Assembly (NCBI RefSeq): GCF_900044055.2
Contig: NZ_FCOX02000045.1
Coordinates: 1-64,000 of the forward strand
Source: Caballeronia calidae
GTDB taxonomy: Bacteria; Pseudomonadota; Gammaproteobacteria; Burkholderiales; Burkholderiaceae
DNA length: 64,000 bases
Direction: 5' to 3'
The first letter of the stretch is position 1. The number at the start of each line of letters is the position of its first letter. The notes beneath the pieces are model-generated. The model ran no database searches, was not told the DNA's origin, and saw only the letters and a list, made by a program, of their open reading frames with translations. The position numbers and the translations under genes were made by a program. Positions 9,267 to 16,850 of the stretch are shown here, one piece after another.

Positions 9267-10157
9267 TTAAACAGCACTCTCGCGTTCGACCAGTTCGCCC
9301 AAGGCGCTGCGCAGAACATCGATTTTCTTAGCCGACAGACGAGACAAGGGGCGACGCGGATTGCCTGCGCCATAGCCGGTCATCTCCGCCGCCGCGTACA
9401 CGGACTGGACGTAGTCGCCCTCCCAAATCAGGGACATGGCGGGCTCGAGCAGACGCCAGATTTCGCGGGCATCGTCCCAACGGTGCTCCTGCGCTGCGGT
9501 GACGAACTGAGTACAGGTTTTCGGCGCGAAGTTCGCACCGCCCCAGATAAGGCCTTTGACGCCGGCATACATCGCGTAGGGAACGAGCGCATCGGCCCCG
9601 TTCATCATCGGGAGGCCGGTACGGACGAGAGCCGCCTGCTTGGCCAAGTCACCGCTGCTGTCCTTGACCGCAAGGAATTCCGGAATCTCCCAGAGACGGC
9701 GCAGAAGAGACGGCGTGATTTCTACGCCGACTGCCTGCGGCACGTTGTAGCCGATGATAGGAAGACCACCACGCGCAACAGCGGCGTAGAACTCGAAGAC
9801 GCCATCGTCATCGGTCGGACCCTCGAAGAACGGCGGGAGAACCATCACACCGTCCGCACCGGAGTCGGCAGCGTGGCGTGTGCGCTCAACGACGTCATCG
9901 ACAAGCAATGCGGACGTCTGCGCGATGATTCTGGCGCGGCCGTTGATGACCTTTGCGCCAAACGCGACGAGGTCCTTCGACTCTTGCGGCGAGAGGTAGA
10001 CGTGCATACCGGTGCCTGAACTGAGCACGAAGCCACGAATCCCTGCGGCGAGGTACTTTTCAATCAATTGCTCCAATCGCGCATGGTCGGACTTTCCATT
10101 TGCATCGAAAGGAGTACTGATGGCCAGATTGATACCAGTGAAAGCAAAGTTCTTCAT
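9267..10157 (-). CDS. DHDPS/N-acetylneuraminate-lyase superfamily aldolase or deaminase
   Basis: 296 residues forming a class I (beta/alpha)8 lyase. The Schiff-base lysine is in FLAVKDSSGD (about residue 163) and the catalytic tyrosine in PIIGYNVPQ (about residue 137). The usual substrate-carboxylate loop appears as SSGTGMHVYLS near residue 46. Members include dihydrodipicolinate synthase, sugar-acid aldolases, and the deaminase of hydroxyproline catabolism that makes 2-oxoglutarate semialdehyde. With an amine-oxidising flavoprotein before it and an aldehyde dehydrogenase four bases upstream in the same transcript, the hydroxyproline-type deaminase is an attractive guess but not proven. Confidence 0.85.
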   Translation of the reverse strand: MKNFAFTGINLAISTPFDANGKSDHARLEQLIEKYLAAGIRGFVLSSGTGMHVYLSPQESKDLVAFGAKVINGRARIIAQTSALLVDDVVERTRHAADSGADGVMVLPPFFEGPTDDDGVFEFYAAVARGGLPIIGYNVPQAVGVEITPSLLRRLWEIPEFLAVKDSSGDLAKQAALVRTGLPMMNGADALVPYAMYAGVKGLIWGGANFAPKTCTQFVTAAQEHRWDDAREIWRLLEPAMSLIWEGDYVQSVYAAAEMTGYGAGNPRRPLSRLSAKKIDVLRSALGELVERESAV

Positions 10158-10161
10158 GTGA

Positions 10162-11661
10162 TTACTCTTCGTCCGTTTCGTTGTCGTTGAGGTCGAGCCA
10201 AATTGTCTTCAGCTGCGTGTATTGGTCGTGAGCGTGGAGCGAGTTATCGCGCCCACCAAAGCCCGAGTGCTTGTACCCGCCGAACGGCGTGGTAATGTCA
10301 CCTTCTCCGAAGGAGTTCACCGTGACCGTGCCGGCTCGAACCGCGCGTGCCGCGCGCAAGGCTCGCTTACCGTTGCCCGCGAACACGGAGGCGCACAGGC
10401 CGTACTCCGTGTCGTTCGCGACGTCGATAGCCTGTTGGAGGCTATCGACTGTGATGACCGACAGAATCGGGCCAAAAATCTCCTCGCGAGCGTGCTTCGC
10501 GTCATTGCTCTCGACATCGATGATGGTCGGATGCACATAGCGTCCTTCGCTCGTCTCGCCACCGAAGAGCACCTTTACGTCGCCAGTGAGATACGACTGC
10601 ACTTTCTCGTAATGTTGACGGGAGACCAGCGGCCCGATCCGGTTCTGCGGGTCCAGCGGGTCGCCTACGCGCCACTCTTCGGCGAGCTTGAGGATTTTGT
10701 TGAGAAGGGGCGCCTTGATGTCGCGATGAACGATGAGCCTCGAAATTGCCGAGCAGTTTTCGCCCATATTCCAGAGCGCGCCATTCACGATGTGACCCGC
10801 CACTGCGTCGAGGTCCGTTACGTCGGACATCACAATGCAGGGATTCTTCCCGCCCATTTCAAGCACAATCTCCTTTAGATTGCTCTCGGCGGAATAGGAG
10901 AGGAACTTCCGTCCGGTGGCCGTTGAACCAGTGAACGACACCATGTCGATGTCCGGGTGGCGTCCAATCACTTCGCCAACCGCGCGGCCAGAGCCGGTCA
11001 CCACGTTGAAGACGCCTGCAGGAATGCCCGCCTCGAGCGCGAGTTCCGCGACGCGCATGGTCGTCAGCGACGTCTCAACAGCCGGCTTCACGACAAGCGA
11101 GCAGCCCGCAGCAAGCGACGGGCCAATTTTCCACGCCAGCATCAACAGCGGAAAGTTCCACGGCAAAACCAGGCCCACAACGCCGACGGGCTCGCGGACA
11201 ATCATGGAAATATGGCTGTCCGAGGCCGGAGAAACCTGGTCGTAGATTTTGTCGATGGCTTCGGCGTGCCAGCGCAGCACGTTGACCGTTTCGGGAACGT
11301 CAACCGTCTGGCAATCGAAGATTGTCTTCCCCGCATCGAGACTTTCCATCACGGAGAGCTCGAGCGCGTTCTGCTCAACGAGGTCCGCCAGCTTGAGAAT
11401 GGCCTGCTTGCGAGCGGCCGGATGGAGCTTCGACCAGCGCCCGTCGTTGAATGCAGCCCGCGCGCTCGCAACGGCTGCGTCGACGTCCGCCTTCGAACAT
11501 GCCGGCACGTCCGCGAGGTGTTCACCGGTTGCCGGATTGGTCGTCGGGAACGTTTCGCCCGATGCGGCACCGCGAAGCTCGCCCCCAATGACTGCGGACG
11601 TCGGCAGTTTCAGCTCGCGGGCAATCTTTTGATACTCGCTCTTGGACAGCAAATCACTCAT
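10162..11661 (-). CDS. NAD(P)-dependent aldehyde dehydrogenase (PuuC-like)
   Basis: 499 residues, the usual length for the class. Visible active-site elements: LPWNFPLLML (oxyanion Asn region), cofactor motif SFTGSTATGRK, general-base Glu in LEMGGKNP, nucleophile Cys in MGENCSA (about residue 303) and EEIFGPI. The N-terminus and C-terminus (YTQLKTIWLDL) resemble gamma-glutamyl-gamma-aminobutyraldehyde dehydrogenases. First enzyme gene of the operon, 59 bases after the GntR gene. It would turn the aldehyde made by the flavoprotein or lyase into a carboxylate; the specific aldehyde is unknown. Confidence 0.9.
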   Translation of the reverse strand: MSDLLSKSEYQKIARELKLPTSAVIGGELRGAASGETFPTTNPATGEHLADVPACSKADVDAAVASARAAFNDGRWSKLHPAARKQAILKLADLVEQNALELSVMESLDAGKTIFDCQTVDVPETVNVLRWHAEAIDKIYDQVSPASDSHISMIVREPVGVVGLVLPWNFPLLMLAWKIGPSLAAGCSLVVKPAVETSLTTMRVAELALEAGIPAGVFNVVTGSGRAVGEVIGRHPDIDMVSFTGSTATGRKFLSYSAESNLKEIVLEMGGKNPCIVMSDVTDLDAVAGHIVNGALWNMGENCSAISRLIVHRDIKAPLLNKILKLAEEWRVGDPLDPQNRIGPLVSRQHYEKVQSYLTGDVKVLFGGETSEGRYVHPTIIDVESNDAKHAREEIFGPILSVITVDSLQQAIDVANDTEYGLCASVFAGNGKRALRAARAVRAGTVTVNSFGEGDITTPFGGYKHSGFGGRDNSLHAHDQYTQLKTIWLDLNDNETDEE

Positions 11662-11720
11662 GTCAGTCTCTCGTTGATGCGGTTTTCAGGAAGAACCAAA
11701 TGGTTATTCGGCTCGCGAAA

Positions 11721-12446
11721 CTAGAATTCGACCGGGACGGTGACGCCCTCTGGTGTGACGTAAGACGCCATATTTCGCCGGGCCAGATTGACGTGCGCTA
11801 ACACCACAGCGCCGGCCGCCTCTGCATCCCGGCGCTCGATCGCATCGATGATGTCTTCATGTTGCTGCACGGCTTCTGCAAGCTCCGAGTCCATTCGCTC
11901 GTCGCGCGGTTGATAGAAAGTCCGCCCGAGCCTCGCGTGGTCAATCAGGAGCCGACAGAGGCTGGGCAGCAGATATGGGTTATGCGCCATCTTCCCGATA
12001 GCGAAGTGGAACTGGTCGTTCTCGAGCACCCGGTCGTCGACGACATTGCCTTCGACAGCCGCCCGAAACTGCTCCTGAATACGCTTGAGGCCGTCAATCT
12101 CCGACTTCGTCGCGTGCCGCGCTGCGAGTTTTGTCGTGGCTACATAAATCAGCGGCGCCGCCAGGAAGTAATTGCGCAGCGAGTCGAAGTTCATCGACGC
12201 GACGCGTGCAGCTCGATTCGCCTCGAGCTCGATGTACCCTTCGGCCGCCATCTGGCGCATCAGCTCACGTACCGGCGGACGAGATAGTCCGAACTCCTCC
12301 GCCAACGCAACCTCGTCCAAGCTCGCACCTGGCGCCAGTTCCATGCTCAAAATGCGATGTCGCAGTGACTGCGCCAGCGTGGCCTTGCGGTCCTGAGATG
12401 GAACCTGTCCATCGCCCTGGTCAATGTCGATGACGTTCGTCTTCAT
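11721..12446 (-). CDS. GntR-family regulator, FadR subfamily (FCD domain)
   Basis: 241 residues. The N-terminal winged helix is RHRILSMELAPGASLDEVALAEEFGLSRPPVRELMRQMAAEGY (about residues 30-75), followed by an all-helical FCD ligand domain with metal-binding histidines (for example NDQFHFAIGKMAHN). An AGGAGG ribosome site lies four bases before the ATG. It heads the minus-strand operon, so it probably controls itself and the downstream aldehyde dehydrogenase, lyase, flavoprotein and importer genes, with a pathway acid as ligand. Confidence 0.9.
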   Translation of the reverse strand: MKTNVIDIDQGDGQVPSQDRKATLAQSLRHRILSMELAPGASLDEVALAEEFGLSRPPVRELMRQMAAEGYIELEANRAARVASMNFDSLRNYFLAAPLIYVATTKLAARHATKSEIDGLKRIQEQFRAAVEGNVVDDRVLENDQFHFAIGKMAHNPYLLPSLCRLLIDHARLGRTFYQPRDERMDSELAEAVQQHEDIIDAIERRDAEAAGAVVLAHVNLARRNMASYVTPEGVTVPVEF

Positions 12447-12466
12447 ACCGCCTCCTGTTGGTCCGA

Positions 12467-12499
12467 ATCTTGTGTCTTCAATTTGTATTCGTCAAGACG
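12467..12499 (-). promoter_or_regulatory. Candidate sigma-70 promoter and operator of the GntR operon
   Basis: On the minus strand: -35 TTGACG (12495-12490), 17-base spacer, -10-like CAAGAT (12472-12467), about 20 bases before the GntR ATG. The palindrome CGTCAAGACG (12490-12499) overlaps the -35 box, a plausible place for GntR autorepression. The -10 match is weak. Confidence 0.4.
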
Positions 12500-12550
12500 T
12501 CTGAGTGTCTAACTAGGGAAGTCACTTAGAAAACCCCATAAAATCAGTAC

Positions 12551-12628
12551 CATGCATAACTTAATGTAATAGAGCGAGGAAAATAAAGCGCATTGACGGC
12601 GGTGATTCGCAAACCAATACTCCACCCC
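12551..12628 (+). promoter_or_regulatory. Promoter and probable LysR-type site of the reductase gene (twin of the Rieske promoter)
   Basis: -35 TTGACG (12593-12598), 17-base spacer, -10 AATACT (12616-12621), start near 12628. The upstream dyad ATAACTTAATGTAAT (about 12557-12571) has the ATNAC-N5-GTNAT form of a LysR-type box. It aligns without gaps to the oxygenase promoter at 3281-3350. Confidence 0.75.
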
Positions 12629-12774
12629 AAGCGAAGGTGCATCCGGACCTGAGACACCACCAAAAAAACACCGACCCGCCGCCTTCGCCCGGTTCTTCGG
12701 TAGTCACGTTTGATACGTCGCGCGCTGTGACCGGCCGAAAGACTACTCACAACGTGCTTAATTAGATTGACGCT

Positions 12775-13905
12775 ATGAACTCGGTGGAAAGGATGTTGGC
12801 CCCCATGCACGATGTAGAGTCCAGCTTTTCGAATCCCGGGACCTGGGAAAGCGCAGGTCGGGTCTGGGCAAGCGGCGAGCAGCAGACTTTGACCTGCTGT
12901 CGTGTCACGAATGAAACGCACGACGTCAAAACGTTCGAGTTTCGAGTGGGCGACGGTATGCCCGTGCGTTTCGAACCCGGTCAGTTCATGACTATCTCGG
13001 CCAACGTGCACGGGCAATCGGTCGAACGCTGCTACACCATCTCATCGCCGCCGACGCGCCCCTACCTCGTTTCAATCACGGTAAAGCGTGTGCCCGGAGG
13101 CGTCATGTCGAACTGGCTGCACGACCACATGCATCCGGGAAGCCATTTGCGCGCCTATGGACCGTCGGGCACGTTCACTTCGACCGCAGCGGCTCCAACA
13201 AAGTCGCTCTATTTGTCTGCGGGTTCGGGCGTAACGCCGTTGATGTCGATGACGCGCGCGAGCATCGACTTGGGACTGGACCGCGATGTGGTGTTCGTCC
13301 ACAGCGCGAGAACGCCTGCGGACATCGTCTTTCGCAAGGAACTCCATCAACTCACCGGGAAATCGCCGCGATTCCACACATTCTTCATCTGCGAAGGCGT
13401 CGGCGACGAAGCAGATTGGACCGGCCCGACGGGCCGGCTGAGCCTGCAGCAATTGGCGGCCTGGATTCCGGATTACGCAGAGCGAGAAGTGTTCACCTGC
13501 GGCCCCGCCGGCTACATGCACGCCGTGCGCGAAATACTCAGAGAAGGCGGACACGACCCTTCGCACTATCACCAGGAAAGCTTCGACATTACCGCCGGGG
13601 TCGCGCCAGAGCCCGTCCATGAGGAAGAACCGGTCACGCAAGAGACGTTCACCGTCACGCTCTCGCGCTCGTCGAGGGCTTTCAAAATGAACGCGTCGGA
13701 GACGGTTCTCTCGGCAGCAAGGAAGGCGGGGGTTGCTATCCCGTCTTCATGCAGTCAGGGCGTGTGTGGAACATGCAAAACGAAATTGCTGGAAGGCACA
13801 GTCGATATGCAGCACAACGGAGGCATTCGCGAGCGAGAAATTCAGAAGGGCTTTCGCTTGCTTTGTTGCAGCCGACCGACCTCCGACCTGGTCCTTGAAC
13901 TGTAG
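12775..13905 (+). CDS. Ferredoxin-NAD(P)H reductase component of the betaine oxygenase (GbcB-like)
   Basis: 376 residues with three electron-transfer modules. The FAD domain has RCYTISSPP (near residue 82), the NAD domain has SAGSGVTPLMSM (near 147) and CGPAGYM, and the C-terminus has a plant-type [2Fe-2S] ferredoxin with Cys326, Cys331 and Cys334 (CSQGVCGTC) plus a distal Cys near 364. This order matches GbcB and related Rieske reductases. It would pass NAD(P)H electrons to the oxygenase at 1967-3223. The first ATG lacks a clear ribosome site; ATGs at 12793 and 12805 are alternatives, and the alignable part begins later than all three. The M24 gene follows 116 bases downstream. Confidence 0.88.
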   Translation: MNSVERMLAPMHDVESSFSNPGTWESAGRVWASGEQQTLTCCRVTNETHDVKTFEFRVGDGMPVRFEPGQFMTISANVHGQSVERCYTISSPPTRPYLVSITVKRVPGGVMSNWLHDHMHPGSHLRAYGPSGTFTSTAAAPTKSLYLSAGSGVTPLMSMTRASIDLGLDRDVVFVHSARTPADIVFRKELHQLTGKSPRFHTFFICEGVGDEADWTGPTGRLSLQQLAAWIPDYAEREVFTCGPAGYMHAVREILREGGHDPSHYHQESFDITAGVAPEPVHEEEPVTQETFTVTLSRSSRAFKMNASETVLSAARKAGVAIPSSCSQGVCGTCKTKLLEGTVDMQHNGGIREREIQKGFRLLCCSRPTSDLVLEL

Positions 13906-14021
13906 GTCGTCGAATTAAGCCGCAACGGGTGTGAGTGGCGAAAATTCGGCGTCGCTATGAGTCCGCCACTCCCCGCTGATTGATTCAAACCCCACTCAAA
14001 ATAAATGCTTGGAGCAACAGA

Positions 14022-15251
14022 ATGATGGACGTCCGGTCGAATGGAGCAGGCAGCGTCGTCACGACGGGAGAGAGAGACAACATTCAGCGAGATGTCAGAG
14101 CATACCGACTCCAGCGCGTCCAGGAGCAATTGCGGCAATACGATTGCCCCGCGATTCTGCTGTATGACCCGGTCAACATCCGCTACGCAACGGACACGTC
14201 GAACATGCAGGTGTGGGCTGGTAGAAACCCCGCCCGCTACGTCATGGTCTTCGCCGACGGTCGCATCGTCGCCTGGGAATTCCACAGCAGCGAACACGTC
14301 TGGGACGGCCTGGACCTCAACGTCGAATTGCGCGGCGCCAAAAGTTGGACGTTCTTCAACGCGGGGCATGAAGCGGAAAACCGCGCTCAACTCTGGGGGG
14401 CCGAGATTGTCGACGTGTTCCGTAAGTACGCCCCGGGCGAGCGCCTGCTTGCCATCGACCGCCTCGACCCGTTTGGTACCGCGTATCTCGAGAAGGAGGG
14501 AATCACCATCCTTGATGGCCAGGCCTTGATGGAGACCGCGCGGCTTATTAAGTCGTCGGGCGAACTCGTTCTCATCGGTGAATCCTTGCGGACCGCAGAA
14601 AAAGGCATCGAGCGCATGCGTCGCGAGCTTCGCCCGGGGCTCACCGAGAATGACATCTGGGCGCACCTTCATTTTGAGAACATCAGGAATGGCGGAGAGT
14701 GGATTGAAACGCGGCTTCTCGCCTCTGGTGACCGAACCAACCCGTGGATGCATGAGTGTTCGTCCCGGGTTTTGAAAGAAGGTGACCTTCTCGCTTTCGA
14801 TACGGACATGGTGGGACCGAACGGCTATTGCTCCGACATCTCGCGGACATGGCTTGTCGGCGATGGCCGTCCGTCTGACGAGCAACGCAAGCTTTATGAA
14901 TACGCCTACGCACAGGTCCACTACAACATGGACATCCTGCGGCCAGGTATGACGTTCCGGGAGTTTTCGGAGAAGGCCTGGAAGATTCCGGAGCAATTCG
15001 TCAAGAACAGATACTGCTGCTTGGCCCATGGCATCGGCATGGTCGACGAGTACCCCTCTATCGCACACATGGTCGACTGGGATGCCGCGGGTTACGACGG
15101 CAGATTCGAGGTTGGCATGACGGTGTGCGTGGAGAGCTACATCGGCGCCGAGGGTGGAACGCAAGGCGTCAAACTCGAACAGCAAGTGGTGTTGACAGAA
15201 GAAGGATGTGTTTCGCTTACTGATTGCGACTTCGAAACCGATTGGCTGTGA
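14022..15251 (+). CDS. M24-fold metalloenzyme, DddP-like (candidate DMSP or betaine lyase)
   Basis: 409 residues. Start at 14022, behind GGAG at 14011; an in-frame ATG at 13980 lacks a ribosome site. General homology is to creatinase/Xaa-Pro peptidases, but the fit to DMSP lyase DddP is far closer: NIRYATDTSNMQVW, GGEWIETRLLASGDRTNPW and FDTDMVGPNGYCSDISRTW. From memory of the Ruegeria lacuscaerulensis DddP structure, metal ligands Asp295, Asp297, Asp307, His371, Glu406 and Glu421 and catalytic Tyr366 and Asp377 correspond at a constant offset of 35 to Asp260, Asp262, Asp272, His336, Glu371, Glu386, Tyr331 and Asp342 here; Trp95 matches Trp65. The M24 peptidase His-Glu pair is absent (HGIGMVDEYP). 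It is flanked by the betaine reductase and fdhA. No acrylate-handling genes are visible, so the substrate may be another betaine. Confidence 0.8.
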   Translation: MMDVRSNGAGSVVTTGERDNIQRDVRAYRLQRVQEQLRQYDCPAILLYDPVNIRYATDTSNMQVWAGRNPARYVMVFADGRIVAWEFHSSEHVWDGLDLNVELRGAKSWTFFNAGHEAENRAQLWGAEIVDVFRKYAPGERLLAIDRLDPFGTAYLEKEGITILDGQALMETARLIKSSGELVLIGESLRTAEKGIERMRRELRPGLTENDIWAHLHFENIRNGGEWIETRLLASGDRTNPWMHECSSRVLKEGDLLAFDTDMVGPNGYCSDISRTWLVGDGRPSDEQRKLYEYAYAQVHYNMDILRPGMTFREFSEKAWKIPEQFVKNRYCCLAHGIGMVDEYPSIAHMVDWDAAGYDGRFEVGMTVCVESYIGAEGGTQGVKLEQQVVLTEEGCVSLTDCDFETDWL

Positions 15252-15291
15252 CCGCAGCGTCGCTTTGTATTACATCAGAACAGGAGGCTAC

Positions 15292-16494
15292 ATGTCAGGT
15301 AATCGTGGAGTGGTTTATGTTGGGCCTGGAAAAGTCGAAGTCCGCAGCATTGCTTTTCCGGAGCTTGTCGACCCCGCTGGGAGGAAGGCCAATCACGGTG
15401 TCATCCTTCGAGTTGTCGCTACGAACATCTGCGGCTCGGACCAGCACATGGTTCGCGGTCGAACCACCGCCCCCGCTGGGCTTGTGCTCGGCCACGAAAT
15501 CACCGGCGAAGTGATCGAAGTCGGCTCCGACGTGACGACTTTGCAGAAAGGTGATCTGGTTTCCGTGCCCTTCAACGTCGCGTGCGGCCGCTGTCCGATG
15601 TGCAAGGCTCAAAACACCGGCGTGTGTCTGAACGTCAACCCGGCGCGCGCCGGTGGCGCATATGGCTACGTTGACATGGGCGGATGGATTGGCGGCCAGG
15701 CCGAGTTCGTCATGGTGCCGTACGCAGACTTCAATTTGCTCAAGTTCCCGGACCGGGACCGGGCGATGGCCAAAATTCGCGACCTGACATGCCTGTCGGA
15801 CATTCTGCCGACCGGCTATCACGGCGCCGTGACCGCAGGGGTCGGTCCGGGTTCCACCGTCTATATTGCGGGCGCTGGCCCGGTCGGGATGGCCGCGGCT
15901 GCATCGGCGAGACTGCTGGGCGCAGCGGTCACCATCGTCGGAGACGTCAATCCGACACGCCTCGAGCACGCTCGTCGAGTCGGATTCGAGACCGTCGACT
16001 TGTCCGAAGACGCATCGCTTGCTGAACAGATCGCGGGATTGCTCGGTGAACCGGAAGTCGACTGCGCTATCGATTGCGTGGGCTTTGAGGCTCGAGGGCA
16101 TGGTCACGCCGGTTCTCAATCGGAGGCTCCAGCCACCGTCCTGAATTCACTCATGGAAGTCACCCGCGCCGCTGGCAAGATTGGCATTCCCGGCTTGTAC
16201 GTCACGGATGACCCCGGCGCCGCCGACTCAGCCGCCAAGCACGGTAGCCTTTCGGTTCGCTTTGGACTAGGTTGGGCGAAGTCGCATTCGTTCTTCACCG
16301 GCCAGACCCCGGTGATGAAGTACAACCGCAATCTGATGCAGGCCATCCTTTGGGACCGGCTGAATATTGCCGAAGCGGTCAACGTGACGGTCATCGAACT
16401 CGATCAGGCACCTAATGGATACGCCGAGTTCGATTCGGGTGTGCCAAAGAAGTTCGTCATCGATCCGCACGGAAGTCTGAAGGCAGCGGCGTAG
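15292..16494 (+). CDS. fdhA: Glutathione-independent formaldehyde dehydrogenase (zinc alcohol dehydrogenase family)
   Basis: 400 residues, equal in length to the Pseudomonas putida enzyme and very close to it as recalled: MSGNRGVVY at the N-terminus, NICGSDQHMVRGRT, GHEITGEV (catalytic zinc site), four structural-zinc cysteines in CGRCPMCKAQNTGVC, DILPTGYHGAVTAGVGPGSTVYIAGAGPVG (NAD domain) and the C-terminal FGLGWAKSHSF. The AGGAGG site at 15282-15287 fixes the start at 15292. The enzyme uses tightly bound NAD to oxidise formaldehyde to formate. That suits a pathway in which the Rieske oxygenase and possibly the flavoprotein release N-methyl groups as formaldehyde. It follows the DddP-like gene by 40 bases and is followed by a terminator. 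Confidence 0.95.
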   Translation: MSGNRGVVYVGPGKVEVRSIAFPELVDPAGRKANHGVILRVVATNICGSDQHMVRGRTTAPAGLVLGHEITGEVIEVGSDVTTLQKGDLVSVPFNVACGRCPMCKAQNTGVCLNVNPARAGGAYGYVDMGGWIGGQAEFVMVPYADFNLLKFPDRDRAMAKIRDLTCLSDILPTGYHGAVTAGVGPGSTVYIAGAGPVGMAAAASARLLGAAVTIVGDVNPTRLEHARRVGFETVDLSEDASLAEQIAGLLGEPEVDCAIDCVGFEARGHGHAGSQSEAPATVLNSLMEVTRAAGKIGIPGLYVTDDPGAADSAAKHGSLSVRFGLGWAKSHSFFTGQTPVMKYNRNLMQAILWDRLNIAEAVNVTVIELDQAPNGYAEFDSGVPKKFVIDPHGSLKAAA

Positions 16495-16510
16495 ACGTGG
16501 ATCTTCGATG

Positions 16511-16547
16511 AGTGCTTTGCGGCCGGTCGTAGGACCGGCACTTTTTC
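16511..16547 (+). terminator. Rho-independent terminator after fdhA
   Basis: Stem GCCGGTC / GACCGGC with a GTAG loop (16522-16539), extended by outer AGTGC/GCACT-like pairing and followed by TTTTT (16542-16546). It ends the reductase-dddP-like-fdhA transcript. Confidence 0.85.
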
Positions 16548-16850
16548 TTGATCGCTCGCACGGCAGTCGATCCCGACATACGAAAGCTGCATCTCCACTC
16601 CTCCATTGACGGCGCTTTTACAGGCTCGAATACTCGGATCGGCGTCTCGAAACACGTTTCGCTTGACGACGCATTCGTCCAGGGCAAAGGGCGAATCGCT
16701 GATGTTAATCAGAATGGTTGAGCGGAACATAGGTGGAAGCCAGGTTCAAAGGCAGACTTCAACTGTCGCGACACAGGTGACGAAACGAAGAAATCCTTTT
16801 CCTCGCAGTTCGTTATAAAGGCTGCTGTCGCAGTCTCCGCGATCACGTTC

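Larger units (their letters stand above)
12447..12774. other. Divergent regulatory region between the GntR operon and the reductase gene
   Basis: 328 bases without a gene, holding two promoters that face away from each other: one for the GntR operon and one for the reductase. Each is listed separately. The rest (12630-12770) is the long reductase leader and shows no convincing riboswitch fold or leader peptide. Confidence 0.6.

Noticed and set aside
13933..13971. Inverted repeat GAGTGGCG / CGCCACTC between the reductase and DddP-like genes
   Set aside because: The 23-base loop and lack of a T-run make it a poor terminator, and it may be coincidental.
14022..15251. Plain Xaa-Pro aminopeptidase
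   Set aside because: The His-Glu peptidase signature is absent and the residue pattern matches DddP much better.
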